64,000 bases of DNA from Hirundichthys speculiger (GCA_018398805.1 JAGFBZ010000853.1:779001-843000), one strand, 5' to 3'. Shown: positions 10,968 through 24,002, counted from the first letter of the stretch. Numbers and translations are program-made. Notes: a model not told the origin generated them from the letters alone.

Positions 10968-12844
10968 GCTTCCATCCATGTCAAACAAATATTTTGACAG
11001 AGACGGTTAGACGATGGGGCGTCTCCTCTTGCTGAGTGGGTTACTTCTGGTATTAGGCTGGACCCAGCACAGGATGGTCTTGCTGTGTCCAAACAGGACC
11101 TGAGGAAACCTCAGCCACTTTTAGAGTCAATCAGCCCCCCACCATAGCCCCAAACCCACCCCACGACTTTGGAGGCAAACACTCACAGTGAACATTCAGA
11201 TGGTGGAGAGAGGAAGACAGCAGATTCCTTAGGCTTCTAAGTTGTGGTCAAATGGAAAAAAAATAAACATTTTCTCCTTCCAATGAGTAGATATACTGCC
11301 TGTCGCTCTTTCGGTTACATAAAAAAAAAAAAGAAGTGTCCTTCTCTCCCTCGTAAGTATCAGGCTGTTTTAGTTTCCCAAAATATTTTCTAACGCCTGA
11401 AGAGCCGCGTTTATATATCTGTCGCCCTTGCAGTTTGAAAGTGAAACTGTCAGTTGAAAAGGACCATTCACTGACCAGAATCAAAGTACTCTGACCATGT
11501 GAAATGGTCCTCTATTGAGAGGGAGGGCCACGTCAGGCCGCAGAGCTAAATTATAGCTCTGCATTGTCTTTTGTGCGTTTCCTTACACACTGCTGGTCAT
11601 GTTTAAAAGAATCAGATCATGTGATCAGCTTTGTATAAAGGTTTAAAAGTAAGGGACTATATTTTAAGTGCCTTACTATTACAGAACATCGATATTTCAA
11701 CTTGACTGGATCCTTTTCATTATCATGATTATATTTCAGATGTTACATTTTTGTTGGTGATGAATACTATCTTTTAAGTAGCTGTTCTTAGTTACTTTGC
11801 AGAAACATGTTTAACATACAACAAATTTGCACATTTGTATGAAGTAAACTGCTTCACAGCATATGCTTTTCGGTCAGATTAGTATAGGATATTGATGACT
11901 GGAACATCTTAAGATGTGGCAGGTGATATGTTATTGATGTTGATTATATGACATACAACTTAAAACCTAACAAGTTGTAGTCAGTTTTTGCTGGAACACA
12001 GCAGCAGAGTCTCACTTATAAATGCAAAATGGGAAAAAAAAAAAAAAATGACAATGTGCTGACTTTACATCACAGATCAGTCAGCAGACTGATAAAATTC
12101 TTCTTTCAAAATGTTTTGGTGCAGTCTCTTTCTCTCACCTCATGACAGAGAGACACAGTACTCATCTGAGGTTAAATCTTTGAATATATTAAATAACCTT
12201 CTTATGTATGCTGGATTCACATAACTCTGTTGTGGCAACTCATGGGGGGGTGTTCCTGACATTTCCTCACCTACCCAAACACAACTTATCAAATTTCTTC
12301 CTGCTTGCTACACAAATGCTTTGAATTAGTCCCGCCTCCGTGTATGATTTCAACTAGCTGTGTAGTCATCACTCAACTGGCTGATACATGTATTGAAGTG
12401 GGAAAAGTTTCAAAATTCTGCAACTTTTGAAGGAGGCAACACTGTCAACAAGATTTGAACGTAACCCACGATTCAGTTCAGCAACCGACGACATTACCCC
12501 ATTCAAAGTCTATGGAGATGGACACGGACGATGCTTTCAACACGTACGTGTGAATCCCCCTTTAGTGCCCTGGTCAGTACAGTTATTAATAAATAATTTG
12601 TCCACTTTTTAGGTATGGTTGTCAAAGTGGGGTCCTGTGAATAGTTTTCTTACAGTAGACAGTTCAGGGAGGGGTGCCAATGGGGAACTGGGATGTTAGT
12701 AAGTGGCATGTGCTACCACAGATTTTCTGTGATAAAGATAATGTACTGACAAAGCAAATAAATGCCTGGTGTAAAAGGGATGCAGTGTAAATAGCCAGTA
12801 TGTAATACAGCGTAATAGAGCGCTATGAAGTTTATGAGGTGTAA

Positions 12845-13310
12845 AGGGCTGTGTATACTCTCGCGGCAATGTGTCGCAGTTATGCCGCAGTTACTTTTGA
12901 TTTATGCTTAATTTTGAAGCGCGATCTGCGCTATGTTATTCTATGCCACAATGCATGAAGGGACAATCACCAACTAGCTAAACTTACTAAACTTATCTCT
13001 TGCAAGTTTTTCCACTTCCTCACCGCCTCAGCCGTATCTAGACCCGCATTCATCGCTATCTCCCTCCATGAATTACTAGAATATGTGCTGTCTTTGTAGT
13101 GTGGAGAACCAGAATCGTACAGATGTGGGTACTTCCTCACTTCTCCGATGACGCGCTCTTTTCTACGCAGATGTAGAATTGACCAATCAGAGGCCTCCTT
13201 TCTCTCCTCTCTGCGACACTCTCTGTGGCACTGTCTGCGGTCACCTACAATTTTGGGTAGGTGCACTGGAGTGTCTGCGTAGGGTGGAGGGCATATCTGC
13301 GTCCTGATTG
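12845..13310 (-). mobile_element. Harbinger-type transposon relic carrying a MADF exon
   Basis: A CpG-rich island of sequence with repeated CTGCG/CGCAG motifs (for example TGTCGCAG, CTCTGCGACAC, CTGCGGTCACC, GTCTGCGTAGG) surrounds a MADF-like frame. The CTGCGT-rich terminal regions resemble those of Harbinger-type fish elements. No DDE nuclease gene is present, so this is either a deletion derivative or the second-gene half of an element. Exact ends were not resolved. Confidence 0.45.
12967..13266 (-). pseudogene. MADF-domain DNA-binding protein fragment (transposon-derived)
   Basis: The 99-codon frame reads from an ATG at 13266 on the minus strand. Residues from about 38 onward include VIGEVRKYPHLYDSGSPHYK, then SWREIAMNAGL and VRKWKNLQ. 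This is the start of a MADF domain, a helix-turn-helix DNA-binding module found in the accessory protein of PIF/Harbinger transposons and in host genes derived from it. The conserved aromatic pattern (Y-PHLYD, YKD, W-EIA, KWKNL) is intact. The frame ends soon after KWKNL, where about the last third of the domain should follow. A GTAAGT-like donor sits there (TTTAGTAAGT on the minus strand), so this may be a first exon whose partner is missing. Residues 1-37 are basic and not recognised. Function today is unlikely without the rest. Confidence 0.5.
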
Positions 13311-16300
13311 TTTATCTTTCAAGTTTTCATTACGCTCCAAAATTATAATTTTTCTCTTTTTTAAAACAGATTTTTCTATTTATTTCCTTTTTTTCTATGT
13401 CACATTTGAAGATGTGAACAAAAACAGCTGGATGTAAACACAACCAGTGTTATACCTATATTGTTTACATGTAAATTCTTTGCTGCCTCCATGCACACAG
13501 GCAGAGTTAAGGAAGCGCCATTCATTATTGATGGGGCTATTTCCAAATGTCCTTACTGAGTAATAAACAGTTGTTCACAGACAGTCAGTGCATTAGTGTC
13601 AGTAGGAGGCGGACAGCAGATGTCTATCAGTCACCATCACTCTCAGTGACGCGACTGATTATAGTTTATTATTAAGCTGTATTGATTACTTGCCAGGAGG
13701 AGCTGAGAGTGCAGGAGAGATTGTTGAACTGTACAGGGAGAGACGTTTACAACTCCCTGCTCTAAAATACACCGTACTGTAGTAATGTAAAGTTGCACTT
13801 TACAGTGCTGGACAATCAGCTTCATATTTACTGTCATGCTTTCTTTAGTCTTTGTAGCAGCTCTACACTACTCAAGTTTTTAGTCAGCAATTACAACACT
13901 CGCAATACATATGAGTTCAGATAGCAGGAATGAGATCAGGAATCAGGGTTTGGTCAGACCACTAAAATTTACTAAGTGAAAGAATGGCCACCACATCCTT
14001 ATATTACAGCTCCAAGATTATATCAAAGAAGCAAGAAGTCACACTTGTGACTTATGTGACTTGTGGGGTTTTAGTAATCAGTGCTTCAATTGCATAATTG
14101 ATTTTGAGCTTTTATCATCAGAAAAAATCAGGCAATTCAATCAAGTTGCACTCAAATATTCAAATATACAGGTATTTATTTTCTTACTGCAGAAAATGAT
14201 TCTCATGGAAATCATGTCATAGAATCTCCTCATGGGCAGAGTCAGACAGCTCTCTCCCTCTCTCATTAGCGGCCGTGAACGTTAACGTTGTAATGCTTCA
14301 GTTTAGGAGACAACATGCTGAATACCTCATCTCTGTGCTAACACTTTAAATTGAGCAGTGACAAGACAGAGGCAGCCTGCTAAATATGCAGTTGCAATTT
14401 GGCCTACCACAGAGGCACAACAGTCATGACAGATCACCTGGATCATCAGATCAATACAATCAACTACATGGTCAGTAGCTGTGGCAGTATAAACGAGCGA
14501 CTAACTGCTAGCACACTAATTTATCGTGTCCCTGATGTCACTACAGACGCCATGTGACACTTGCAGTGAATGCTCAGCCGTGGTGTACGTGACATACACT
14601 TGATTCTTGTTGCTTTAAAACTGAAAATGTTCAGAGTAATAGTAACTACTAATGTGCTTTTATAGTACTATGCAATCCAAGCCTGAAAAAAGAGGTATAC
14701 TGTGTAGCTTAGTTTGTGGTATTTTATTTAAATGCATTTATTTTTCCAAAATAGTAGAACAGCTTCTTTTATATATAATGTATTATATATTATAGCTGAT
14801 GATATATTACATGTAAATAGTATTACATGCAATAATATATTCATAAATATAATGCTAAATTCATAATACAGAGACAGCCTCAGCCCCAACCACACCCCAT
14901 CAGCTCTGAGTATTCTTTGTATTTGTAACAGCCCTACTGTTCATTTATTTTACTTCGAATGCAGACACACACACACACACGCACACACAGTGCTTCATCA
15001 AACTAGTCATTATACCCATTGTGCCCACAGCTTGAGAGTCCGAGGGCCACAGAACACACTTAGCTGTGGTTGAAGAAGCACTTACACCCACTCAGAAGGC
15101 AGTCATTCCCTCCCCAAGATGCTGCCGTTCTGGTGGAGGATATCTTCCTTTACGAACTTCCTGCAATCAGCCAACTAAAAAGAAGTGGGTGGGCATGGTG
15201 GCCACAGTCTCTAACCTCAAGAAGAGCCTAATGTAAGGGGCCTCTTTGAACCGGCTCGTGCACCACCGCTGCAAAAAAAGCAATCCCATCAATTATTAAT
15301 GCTTCTCTGGGTTTAATATTTAATGGTGGTGACATGTAATTTACACTTCCACTCGAGAAATCATGGGATACAAATCAAAATAAACATGTATATTTGTTCC
15401 AAAGAGTTCAGAAGATGCCTTTTAGAGAGTCTGATTTCACTAATTGGCTGCCTAGTCAGATGCCACAGCTCTATGTGCTTGATTAGATTTATATTGGAAA
15501 AACTTATATGCTTTTTTTTTTTTTTATGTTGAAGCAGTGGAAAATTCATCTTTTAACACGATACAGGTTTTGATTAAACTCTGATGCACAGGCTGTTATT
15601 TCAACACCACATAGCTCAAAGAAACATGTGTGATGCTTCTGATCTAAAAATACAGTATAAAATTCAGCTAGGTTGCATGTGGCATCACACCACATCGTCT
15701 ACAATTTCATCTCCTGATCTAACATCATCCTCCAACATCTCTGTATCATCTATATTATACCACCAACTATCTTTCTATTGTTTGGCTGCATAATACCAAA
15801 TGTCCTTTATTCTCTAACCAGAGACGCAGACGTCCTATTTAAGTGAACCACAGAGAAACCGCGGCCTGTCACAAGCAGTGGCACTGGCCAGCAAACCTTC
15901 CTGCACTTACTGTAGCTGAAACTGATTCGTCTCCTTTTTGTTTAAACGGTCCCTGTTTGTCAGAGAATCAGCTCCGACTGAGCTGTGGCAATGAATGAGT
16001 TTGAAAAATGAGCTTGAATGAGGAGGCGAACTTTGAGTTAACACCTTTCAGGGTTACAGGTGATGCAAACATGTGTTGTGAATTTAGGACCGTACTCGGT
16101 CAGTGACCTCTGACATGGGTAACACCTCCTAATTTGTTCTGAAGAGAAGTTAATGAGGCCTACTGGAGAGACGGTCATTAAAATGTAGGTGCTGGGGGTC
16201 TTGTTGACAAAGGCTATGAGGTTGTGTATATATATGATGAGTTTGTAGAATTAGAAGCCTTTAAAAGGGACATTCAAATGTAATTTATGTTTTTTCAAAT

Positions 16301-17301
16301 GTTGGCTAATTGTGTCAGCAAAGTGTGATGTATATGTAAGTGCTAGGGAGTGAAATGGACACAGCCAAAACATTTGAGTTTGATGTGTTTGTTTTTTGTT
16401 TTTTTGGACTTTTATATATTTAAAAGATTTCTAATGAGTTCCTGTGCAAATAAGATGCATTTTACAAAATAAATCGTTCCAGTCCTGTGTTACAGGTACT
16501 GTGTTATACAATCCAAAACTACTAAGTTAAGGTTAGGCATTAAAAAGTATATGGTTAATGTGAGAAAAACAGACACTGTAATAATGTATGATGAAACTGT
16601 GTTGAACAAGAAGGCTGACTCTGTGCTGAGGACTGTTCTTTAACTCCTGGAGCTGATTGTAAAAAGAAAAACGTTGCAGAACCTGAAAAACATAACGGAC
16701 AGCACTGCACATCTACAACACAACACACAGTCTTCAGGATCAGGATCACTGCAGTGCAGTCCAGTACAGTAGATTATTCCTGCCAACATCTGCAGTACAA
16801 CTTTCTACAATGACTCTATTAGTGACTTTATTATATTGGCTGACTGGCTTTTTACTGCAACAATGTAATTTCTCTTTGGGGAATAACAAAATAGTATCTA
16901 ATTGACTTGAACAAAACAAACCACACATCTTACTGACATACATCTCTTTTAAAGGTTTTGCATTTCTTTCTCATTTTGACAGTGCTGGATGTGGAACTTG
17001 TGGAATAATCTTATAGAATAGAATAATCATAACCGGTCAAACCAAAATAACAGGCCTGAATAATTAATTTTTCTTTGTAAGTTAGTGGGTAGATTCAATG
17101 CTTATTCTCATACTTTTGTATAATGAATACAACTTTTTAAACTGAACTAAGTATGCTACAACATGAACATGTTTTAAATTTAGAACAAACTAAAACAGTT
17201 ACAATTAAGTTGATATTTTGATGTCTTGTGATTTTTAAATAAGCCTTTATTTAACCAGTTTAGTCCATTGAGATCAAAGATCTCTTTTACAAGAGAGACT
17301 T
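13311..17301. other. Unassigned non-coding DNA with A+T-rich tracts
   Basis: No gene was recognised. (AC)n-type repeat at 14964-14989; a strongly A+T-rich, self-complementary stretch near 14760-14850; a T-run near 15511-15525. The block 15230-15540 is repeat-free with several ATTA/TAAT cores and is listed as a candidate regulatory element. Confidence 0.45.
14964..14989. repeat. Interrupted (AC)n microsatellite
   Basis: AC units with a single G interruption near 14981. Confidence 0.9.
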
Positions 17302-17775
17302 GGGGTGAATTCCAATTCTTCCCTTCTTCCCTTTGTAGTTCTTAAAGATATAAATGTTACGCAAACCATATTATTGTCTTTGAGACTTTTTTCATGGATT
17401 AACATCGTTGTTGCGTAACTTTAATTTTTTCACTTTACGATGTTTGCTGCCGGAACGCCGGCTTCACGTTACTTCTATACCTTGTTGTGTAGCGATGGAC
17501 GACTGAATAATGTATCCTCTATTGTGTTATTTGCTTTTATTATTTAGAGAATATACGACACTCTTTTCAATGTTATCCCTGTGTCATTTCAGGGAATACA
17601 GAGACAACTTTGATCCATTTCAGTCTGAAGACGTAACTGCACTCAAGGGGTGTCCCATTTCTAAGCCACAAGAAAGGCCTTACACTTAATTTCGGGGGTT
17701 AAGATTAAGGGCCAAAAATTGAGAGTTAAGGGCGAGGGTTGAGATTAAGGGTTAAGGGAGGAATCGGAATTGGCC
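17302..17775. mobile_element. 474-bp non-autonomous DNA element with imperfect TIRs
   Basis: The left end, GGGGTGAATTCCAATTCTTC, and the right end, AGGGAGGAATCGGAATTGGC, are imperfect inverted repeats: the cores AATTCCAATTCTTCCCTT and AATTCCGATTCCTCCCTT differ at two positions. The right third contains repeated TTAAGGG/GGGTTAAG units (17695-17760). GACTT occurs just outside the left end and again just right of GGCCGTTG, a possible but unproven short target duplication. No coding frame. Confidence 0.6.
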
Positions 17776-17802
17776 GTTGGACTTTCAAGTTTGTCTGTGC
17801 TA

Positions 17803-17890
17803 CAAACAACCACACACATTCATACTCATTCCTATGGGCAATTTAGAGTCACCAATTAACCTGACATCAATGTTTTTGGATGTTCCTGGG
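17803..17890 (+). repeat. Dispersed teleost repeat, fragment
   Basis: Contains CAATTTAGAGTCACCAATTA, the signature of a very common fish dispersed repeat. A second, fuller copy lies at 41135-41362. The fragment begins immediately after the 474-bp element and decays after ATGTTTTTGGATG. Confidence 0.65.
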
Positions 17891-20800
17891 GCAACTCAAA
17901 TACGCAAAAATGGTATCCACTGGGTGGCAGCACCGGTCAAAACCGGTTGTGACTTCTGCTTTTGAAGCAACTATGCAAACTCCCACTGACTCAGAAAGCG
18001 CTGATTTAAGGGTATGGACAAAACGGGGAAGAATATCGACAAGCTGAACCTCACATGAAAATTCAGGTGATATGCCCGTCAATCCGGCAAGAAACAGATC
18101 AACACCGACTGCGAGACGAGTGGTGATCCTGCCTACTTCTACTGGAATAACTGGAGGAAGTCAAAGGAGAGAAAGATGCGTGTCTGCACAGCCCTGGATG
18201 GATGTGACTTCTGCCCCCGTATGGGTTACAGGTAAGGGTTGCCCCTGTTGTAGGTGGACACCCTGCTCTTATACACATGTGAGACAACTGTGAAAAAATG
18301 TAGGGATAAAAATGCTGTCCGTCTAAAATGATCTGTTTTCTTCTTGGTAAGTTTTCAAAATGAAAGACGCCCTGCAGCTTCTGGAGCTCAGAGGCCTCTA
18401 ACAGATTTACACCCTGTTTCCTCTCTCCTGTGATATGTCATGGATCGTTCCGTAAATCTATTCATTTCTCACGGAACCAACATAATCGCTGACGTAGATG
18501 CAAAATACCTCCTCCTAGCGTTTTTCCGAGTGTAATTTGCTTCATGTGCATTGAAAAAAAGTGGATTTCATAGTGAATGTGTAGGCTGTACTGGCATCCA
18601 GCACTAACTAGCACAGCGTGAACAAGCTTTTGGAAAAATAAAACTTCTTTTGGGTGTTTGACTATATACTGAAACTGTATTGGCTACAAGTGTAGGGTGT
18701 CATAAAAATAATAGATTCTTTCCCATGGCAGCAACTTGGTAGCACGAGCAATGTCGGCATTGTCACTACTGGCATCGAGTCAACCGACCAGCGTACTTTC
18801 TTATGCTGTGAGCAGGAGGCATGTTCCATATTTCATGTGGATTGTTGGAGGGTAAATGGAAACAAGGCGTTACAAAGAGACATTCTTTCAGTTCAAAAGC
18901 CATCTAGAAGTACAAATAAACAAATTAACTCCAAATGAAAAGTTATGACGAATAATTCTTTGGCACATCTTGAACAAAAGCATCATAAATTCATTTAAAA
19001 AAAAAGGTTGGATTGTTGTTTTTCGATATAGGTGTTTGCCTTTAACCTACCTCTTATACGCCTAAGTAAGTAAACATCCCAATCCTGCAATATATTAATA
19101 TATTCAAACGGAAAATCTTCACTTAGAACATAAATGATGTGCTGTTGTGATATTACTGATCAACTATTTTTTAAGTTAAGAATCATGCAAGAAGTCTCAT
19201 TAATGTGGAGCTTAGAATATTTCAAAATTACTAAAATTAAACTGATGTTTTAAATTTCAAATGTTGACACATTTTGAAAAGTAGCGATGTTAAAGTGAGT
19301 GAGTAAAGGTACTTGTTTAACAGCTACCACTGGCAGGGAATAGAGAGTGAAACCTTTACAAAAAAAAAAAAAAAAAAATCCCAAATACACACAATACCTC
19401 CAATCATTTTCCTTTTTGATTCCTTCCTAAAATTATATATATATAAAAAAAAAAAAAAAGAAAGTCATGTATCTAGTTTGTGATGGAGGCAATCTGCCCA
19501 GCCTGTCTGTATGTGCGTGTGTGCATGTTTTCATTTGTGTAGAGTCATGTGTGTGCTTTAAGGGCATTTCAAATCCAAAGTGTGAAATGTAAAGGGCAAA
19601 AATAATGCTGCACTTTTGTCTGTGATTTGACGAAATAAATAGGACAACACAGACCAGAACCTACTACTAGAAACTCACATGTTCAACCATCCGTTAGGTC
19701 TCTCATGATCATACGACTTTTCCTGAAGTTCACCTCTCGTGCACCCAAAGCAGTGAAACCACACCATATGCTTCCAGGGCAGTGTGCTTACCACTGATAA
19801 ACATTCCTCAGACTGTGGTGGAAACAGCTTTTTTTTTTTTTTTTTTAAAGCTGCTGTGTGTGTTTTTGTCAGCCAGGAGCCTTTGACTATGACCGAGGAG
19901 GAATGCGTGTATGTCTCTGTGGCTCTGAAGGGCCCTTTTTAGCAGCTGAACCACTGGAGGGCACTGCTATGTCTGCCTTCACACAGAGTGCTCTTTGTTG
20001 GACGCAGACGCAGGGGAGAATTAACGGGGACAAAGTTAGGCAATAATAAAATATTTGCCATAGTCTGAATGTCAAATGTAGACTTCATGATTTGAATTTT
20101 CATAGTCTTTGGAAAACTGAGCGTGATGTTCAATAGGCCCATTAAAAGGGCTCATTGCTTGAAGCAGTCTTCTCTTTCCAAACATGCATTTTATTTACAC
20201 GGGAGTATAAACTTGTGATAAAAAGGACAATAAAATGTACAATTATGAGATGAGCGCACCCTTCTCAGTGCAAAAAGTGCAAAGTGCTTCGCTTACTGAT
20301 GATAAATAACACGAAAATACCACACAGCATGAGGCCCTCTACACCACAAACCTTGCAGCCATGCTTTTCTGTTTCCTTTCCTTTTTTATTCCCCTTCTTG
20401 GGCAGACTGCAGGGGGGTCGTTGGCATTGGAATGCTACCGGGTTTGAGTTATTTTAAATGAAATACTTTAGCTTCAACACCTTCACCCCTGTCAGCCTGC
20501 AGCTACAGTGTCACAAACACTTACATCCTTGATGTGGGGGTGGAGGGGCCACATGTGCAACAACAGTTGGCAGCAAAAAAGTGTAATAAATGAAACAACT
20601 GCTGAGTTTGAGCAGATCTGCTGCCTCAGCTACTTTGGACTTCTAGCATTAGTGCTACAACGGTTACTGCAGGAACCGGCTCTGCTTGCTGGAAAATATG
20701 TTGCTTTGTGGATTAGACTGAGGAAATCTGGGAGTTAATAATAACAGAAAATGACAGGACTGATGTGGAAGTTGAGTGTTCCACATACATAACATAGACT

Positions 20801-22953
20801 GAAAGGGTTGACGTGCAAGGTGGTGGACAGAATGATGAAAAACAGAGCTAATGCTAAAAATAAAAGACAAGAAGAAAAGTTGGGGGAAAAGGGTACAGTA
20901 TTTCTTTGCATGACTGATAGCTCGTGATCAGAGGATATGATACAATGATGAGGATCCAAACCACCATCAGCTTCACGCCTGGCTGTGCACAGTGTTGGAA
21001 CTGACGCTCGCAGAAGCTCCAGCTTTATTGAAGGTGGGCAGATGTTCAAGTTTTTATTTTGATGCTCCACCCCTCAAGCTGCTTTTATGGGCCTGTTTAC
21101 TAGCATAGGCTTCCAGAGATCTTTATCCAACACGCCTTTGATTTGCCAGGGCTCTCATCCCACATCCCATATGCAGCAGCAGAGACACGGGCTTTTCAAG
21201 ACGCGCAAATAGGAATCTGGCAGTCATTTCGCAGTCAGAACTTTTTTCTTGTCTCCTCACCCCCTCTGATTTTATTCCTTTATAGCCCCCCTTTCTTTTT
21301 CTCCACATCTTCAAATATACAGTAATTACCAACGCTCTCTGCAGATGTTTCCCTCCATCTCTTCTTCCCAACTTCCAGATTTGTAAAGGGATGAGCAGAA
21401 ATGTAATGTTACATTAATTCTACACTGAAACTCCACTCTCCATTAAACTACATAAATACAGAAAATAATGAATAAATAAACAAAATGAAAGAGGCAACAG
21501 GATACGGCGGTATAGTGTTAATTGCATTTATCTTACATGCCAACTGCTGCACTACAAAGGCTGCAGCAAAAACAGAGCAGCTGGAATGACTTCTGGGACT
21601 TCTACTGAACAATGTAGGTGGTCAGGATCTTACTGTAAACTTTGTAAGACCCAAAACACTGAAGACAGTTATTGATCCTTCTGTATTAATGCGGCTGTGT
21701 TCACTGAACCTCTCACAACAAGAAGATAATATAAAAAATTTGAAAATGCCAGATCAGAAACGAAATGGAAAAGGTCCAAGAACTAAAGTCAGTTTGAACA
21801 CTGCATATAGCTCTGGTCCAAAGACAACCATTGGACAGGGTACAGTTATCTTGCATCGACATAAAAATATACTGGCCATAAAGTTCACCCATTATTAACA
21901 CGACTATCTGTGGGCAGGTATAACCGGGCCAAACAAAGCTCCTCCCGCCTAAGGAGAGAAAACAGATTTGACCCGATGAGGCCGGAACACCCAATAACTA
22001 CTGGCCGCAACTATCCCTGTCACATAACCAAGGTCAACAGGAAGTTTTAGTAAGGGAGAAAAAACACAGGTTTGGGGCAGCAGTAAGTGAGCCTTTCTCT
22101 ACTGTTCCCACTCTTATATTTCATTTGCCATTTGTCAAAGTGCCAGAAGCAGCAGCAACGTCCAGGCTGTCAGACAGGCAAACCTCAGGTGTGCCTACTC
22201 AGCGACTTGGAGACAGCTAACCCAAAAGTTGCAAGTTTTCAACTTAGAACATAGACAATTGTGGCCCCTGGCTATAAGTAGAAAGTAAGAGAGTCAGTCT
22301 AGGAATGAAAAACTTCTCTGTGGAATAATTCATGAACTGCCACAGTCCAGCTGTAAGGTGTGATTTGGCTCAAAGCGGGTGAGGGGGTTCTGCATGATAG
22401 ACAGGGGCAGGAAGTTCTCACTGAGGTAGAGAGGGTCAACAAGTCTATATAACGGTTTCTGAGAGGGAGAAAAGTTTAACTGAAACACAGAGCCCCCTTG
22501 CTTGTAATCCTCCTGCGGTTTCCTTCCTCAACTCCACGGCCCCAACACCCCACGCAGCCAGCCTCCCTTTTACTGCTGCCCTCTAAACCGTCCTCTCCCC
22601 CCTTTCTGTATTTCAATCTATTTTTTCCTTCTTTTTCTTTTGTGGCCCTGGCTTCACTCCATGGGAGGAGATGTGGTTTCTCCAGCTGCTGTGAATCCTG
22701 CAAAAAAGGTTTGCGTATGAAGCTATGCTTAATTTGTGGGGTCGAAAACTACCATACACCCCCCACCACTGACATAATCTATAACTCTACATTTAATATG
22801 GCTTCTTTCTTTATGAAACAACTGAGCCTTAGTCACTTAATAGGAGATGACGTCACAGTATTTTTACAGTTAAAAGTTTAAATCAAGGTCCCAAAACAAG
22901 GTCCAGTATTTGCATTACACTGAATCCAACTGATCCCTGTAAATATTGTGTAT
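17891..22953. other. Unassigned non-coding DNA, about 5 kb
   Basis: No gene or recognised repeat. Homopolymers: A19 at 19360-19378, an A15 run after a short AT repeat near 19435-19460, and T18 at 19829-19846. The frame at 22498-22881 is pyrimidine-rich, low-complexity sequence and is not credible as a gene. Confidence 0.45.
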
Positions 22954-23013
22954 ATAGTCACGTGAAAAAGAAAGTACACCCTCTTTTACTTTTAAAGTTT
23001 GACATATCAGGAC
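22954..23013 (-). mobile_element. Tc1-like element 'A', outer end (part 1 of 2)
   Basis: Begins near GTCACGTGAAAAAGAAAGTA and runs to GACATATCAGGAC. This is the terminal repeat of a fish Tc1-like transposon whose continuation is found at 24003-24309. The two parts are separated by later insertions. Orientation: the plus strand is antisense to the transposase. Confidence 0.7.
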
Positions 23014-23120
23014 CAGTGTTTCCCCTAGGTTAACAGTCTTGGGGAGCGGGGTCAGGTGGATGGACAGTAGAGGGAGCGTGAGTGGGAGTGGGGGAGGAAG
23101 GGGCACCACTCATGGCACAA
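23014..23120 (+). mobile_element. hAT-type end inserted into Tc1-like element 'A'
   Basis: CAGTGTTTCCCCTAGGTTAA begins exactly where element A breaks off (after ATCAGGAC). This is the terminal motif of a hAT family. A G-rich stretch with GGAG/GGGAG repeats follows. The opposite end and the expected 8-bp target duplication were not found, so the element is truncated. 23121-23440 holds nothing I recognise. Confidence 0.5.
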
Positions 23121-23440
23121 CTCATCCTTTTTAAATCTATAATTCTAGAAAGAACAAAACAAGGCAAAATATACATCTTTAAATTAGCAGACTTGCGTGC
23201 AACTGCCATGTGATCTCGAAACCTTCAGGGTAAACTCATAATGTCTCAGAAATCCAGCCAAGCTTCGCTCTGAATCGCTGTCTGTAGGTCATGAGGTTGC
23301 GTTGAGGACAGAATAAGCTGATGCAAAACTGAACCCCGGCTGTGGGACTTTGGGTTTAGACTTTAAGAGTGAGAGATTGCTGAAAATAGTGATAGCTTAA
23401 CCACAGATTCTTTTTGTCAGCTTTTCAGGTGGTTGATCTA

Positions 23441-23444
<4 letters not shown>

Positions 23445-23473
<29 letters not shown>
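23445..23473. repeat. (CA)n microsatellite
   Basis: About 14 uninterrupted CA units at the junction between the hAT-type fragment and the next Tc1-like element. Confidence 0.95.
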
Positions 23474-23476
<3 letters not shown>

Positions 23477-23543
23477 TGGTAGGGGAAACACTGAGGACAC
23501 AATAAAACCAGGTCCTAACCAGGTCTTAAGTTTAAGTAGAGTG

Positions 23544-24000
23544 CAGGTGTTGAACTGGCCTGTCAGCAGCTCAGGCCTTTCACCAACAGAAAACATTTCC
23601 TCATCATAAAATGAAAAATCTAGCAATAAAGGGCCCAAGACTGTTGAACAACTAGAATCCTGCATCCCACAAGAATGGAACAAAATTCCTCTCCTAAAAT
23701 TCCAGGAACTGGTCTCCTCACTTCCCAGATGTTTACATATAGTTGTTAAAAGAAGAGGGGATACTGCATGATGGTAAACATCCCCAATTCCACCTTTTTT
23801 GAGATGTGTTGCTTCCATCAAAGTCAAAGTAAGTTAGTATTTTCCATGAAATGATGAAATGTCTCTCTTTTAGCATCTGATACAATTTCTGTGTTGTATT
23901 GTGAATAAAAATATAGGTTTATGAGATTTCCATTCTTTCCATTCTGTTTTATTTATTTTTTAGACAGTGTCCCAACCTTTATTCAGATTTGGGGTTGTAA
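23544..24000 (+). pseudogene. Tc1-like transposase C-terminus with long right terminal repeat
   Basis: The plus strand near 23548-23603 reads VLNWPVSSSGLSPTEN, the segment around the third catalytic residue (E) of DDE Tc1/mariner transposases (family form: W-P..SPDLSP-IEN). It continues through VEQLESCIPQEWNKIP and VVKRRGD, then a TGA where the family has a sense codon before its terminal TGG-TAA. In-frame stops lie between the ENI region and VEQLE. The remaining 230 bp are the long right terminal repeat, with GTCCCAACCTTT followed by GGGGTTGTA at the very end (about 24000) and TA as expected for the target site. The 5' two-thirds, with the DNA-binding domain and first two catalytic aspartates, are absent. 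Confidence 0.8.
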
Positions 24001-24002
24001 AA

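Larger units (their letters stand above)
8301..12844. other. Unassigned non-coding DNA with simple repeats
   Basis: No host exon was recognised over 4.5 kb. Simple-sequence features include T18 at 8487-8504, dispersed CA-rich text at 10107-10140, an alternating purine-pyrimidine tract at 10650-10684, (AC)n at 10945-10967 and an A-run near 12035. The 133-codon minus-strand frame at 10524-10925 is a by-product of CA-rich sequence. Confidence 0.5.

Noticed and set aside
17690..17765. Telomere-like GGGTTAAG repeats
   Set aside because: The units are irregular and sit inside a TIR element. They are not TTAGGG arrays.
22498..22881. 127-codon frame beginning with a proline/serine-rich stretch
   Set aside because: It derives from a pyrimidine-rich low-complexity tract. 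The minus-strand frame there is its shadow.
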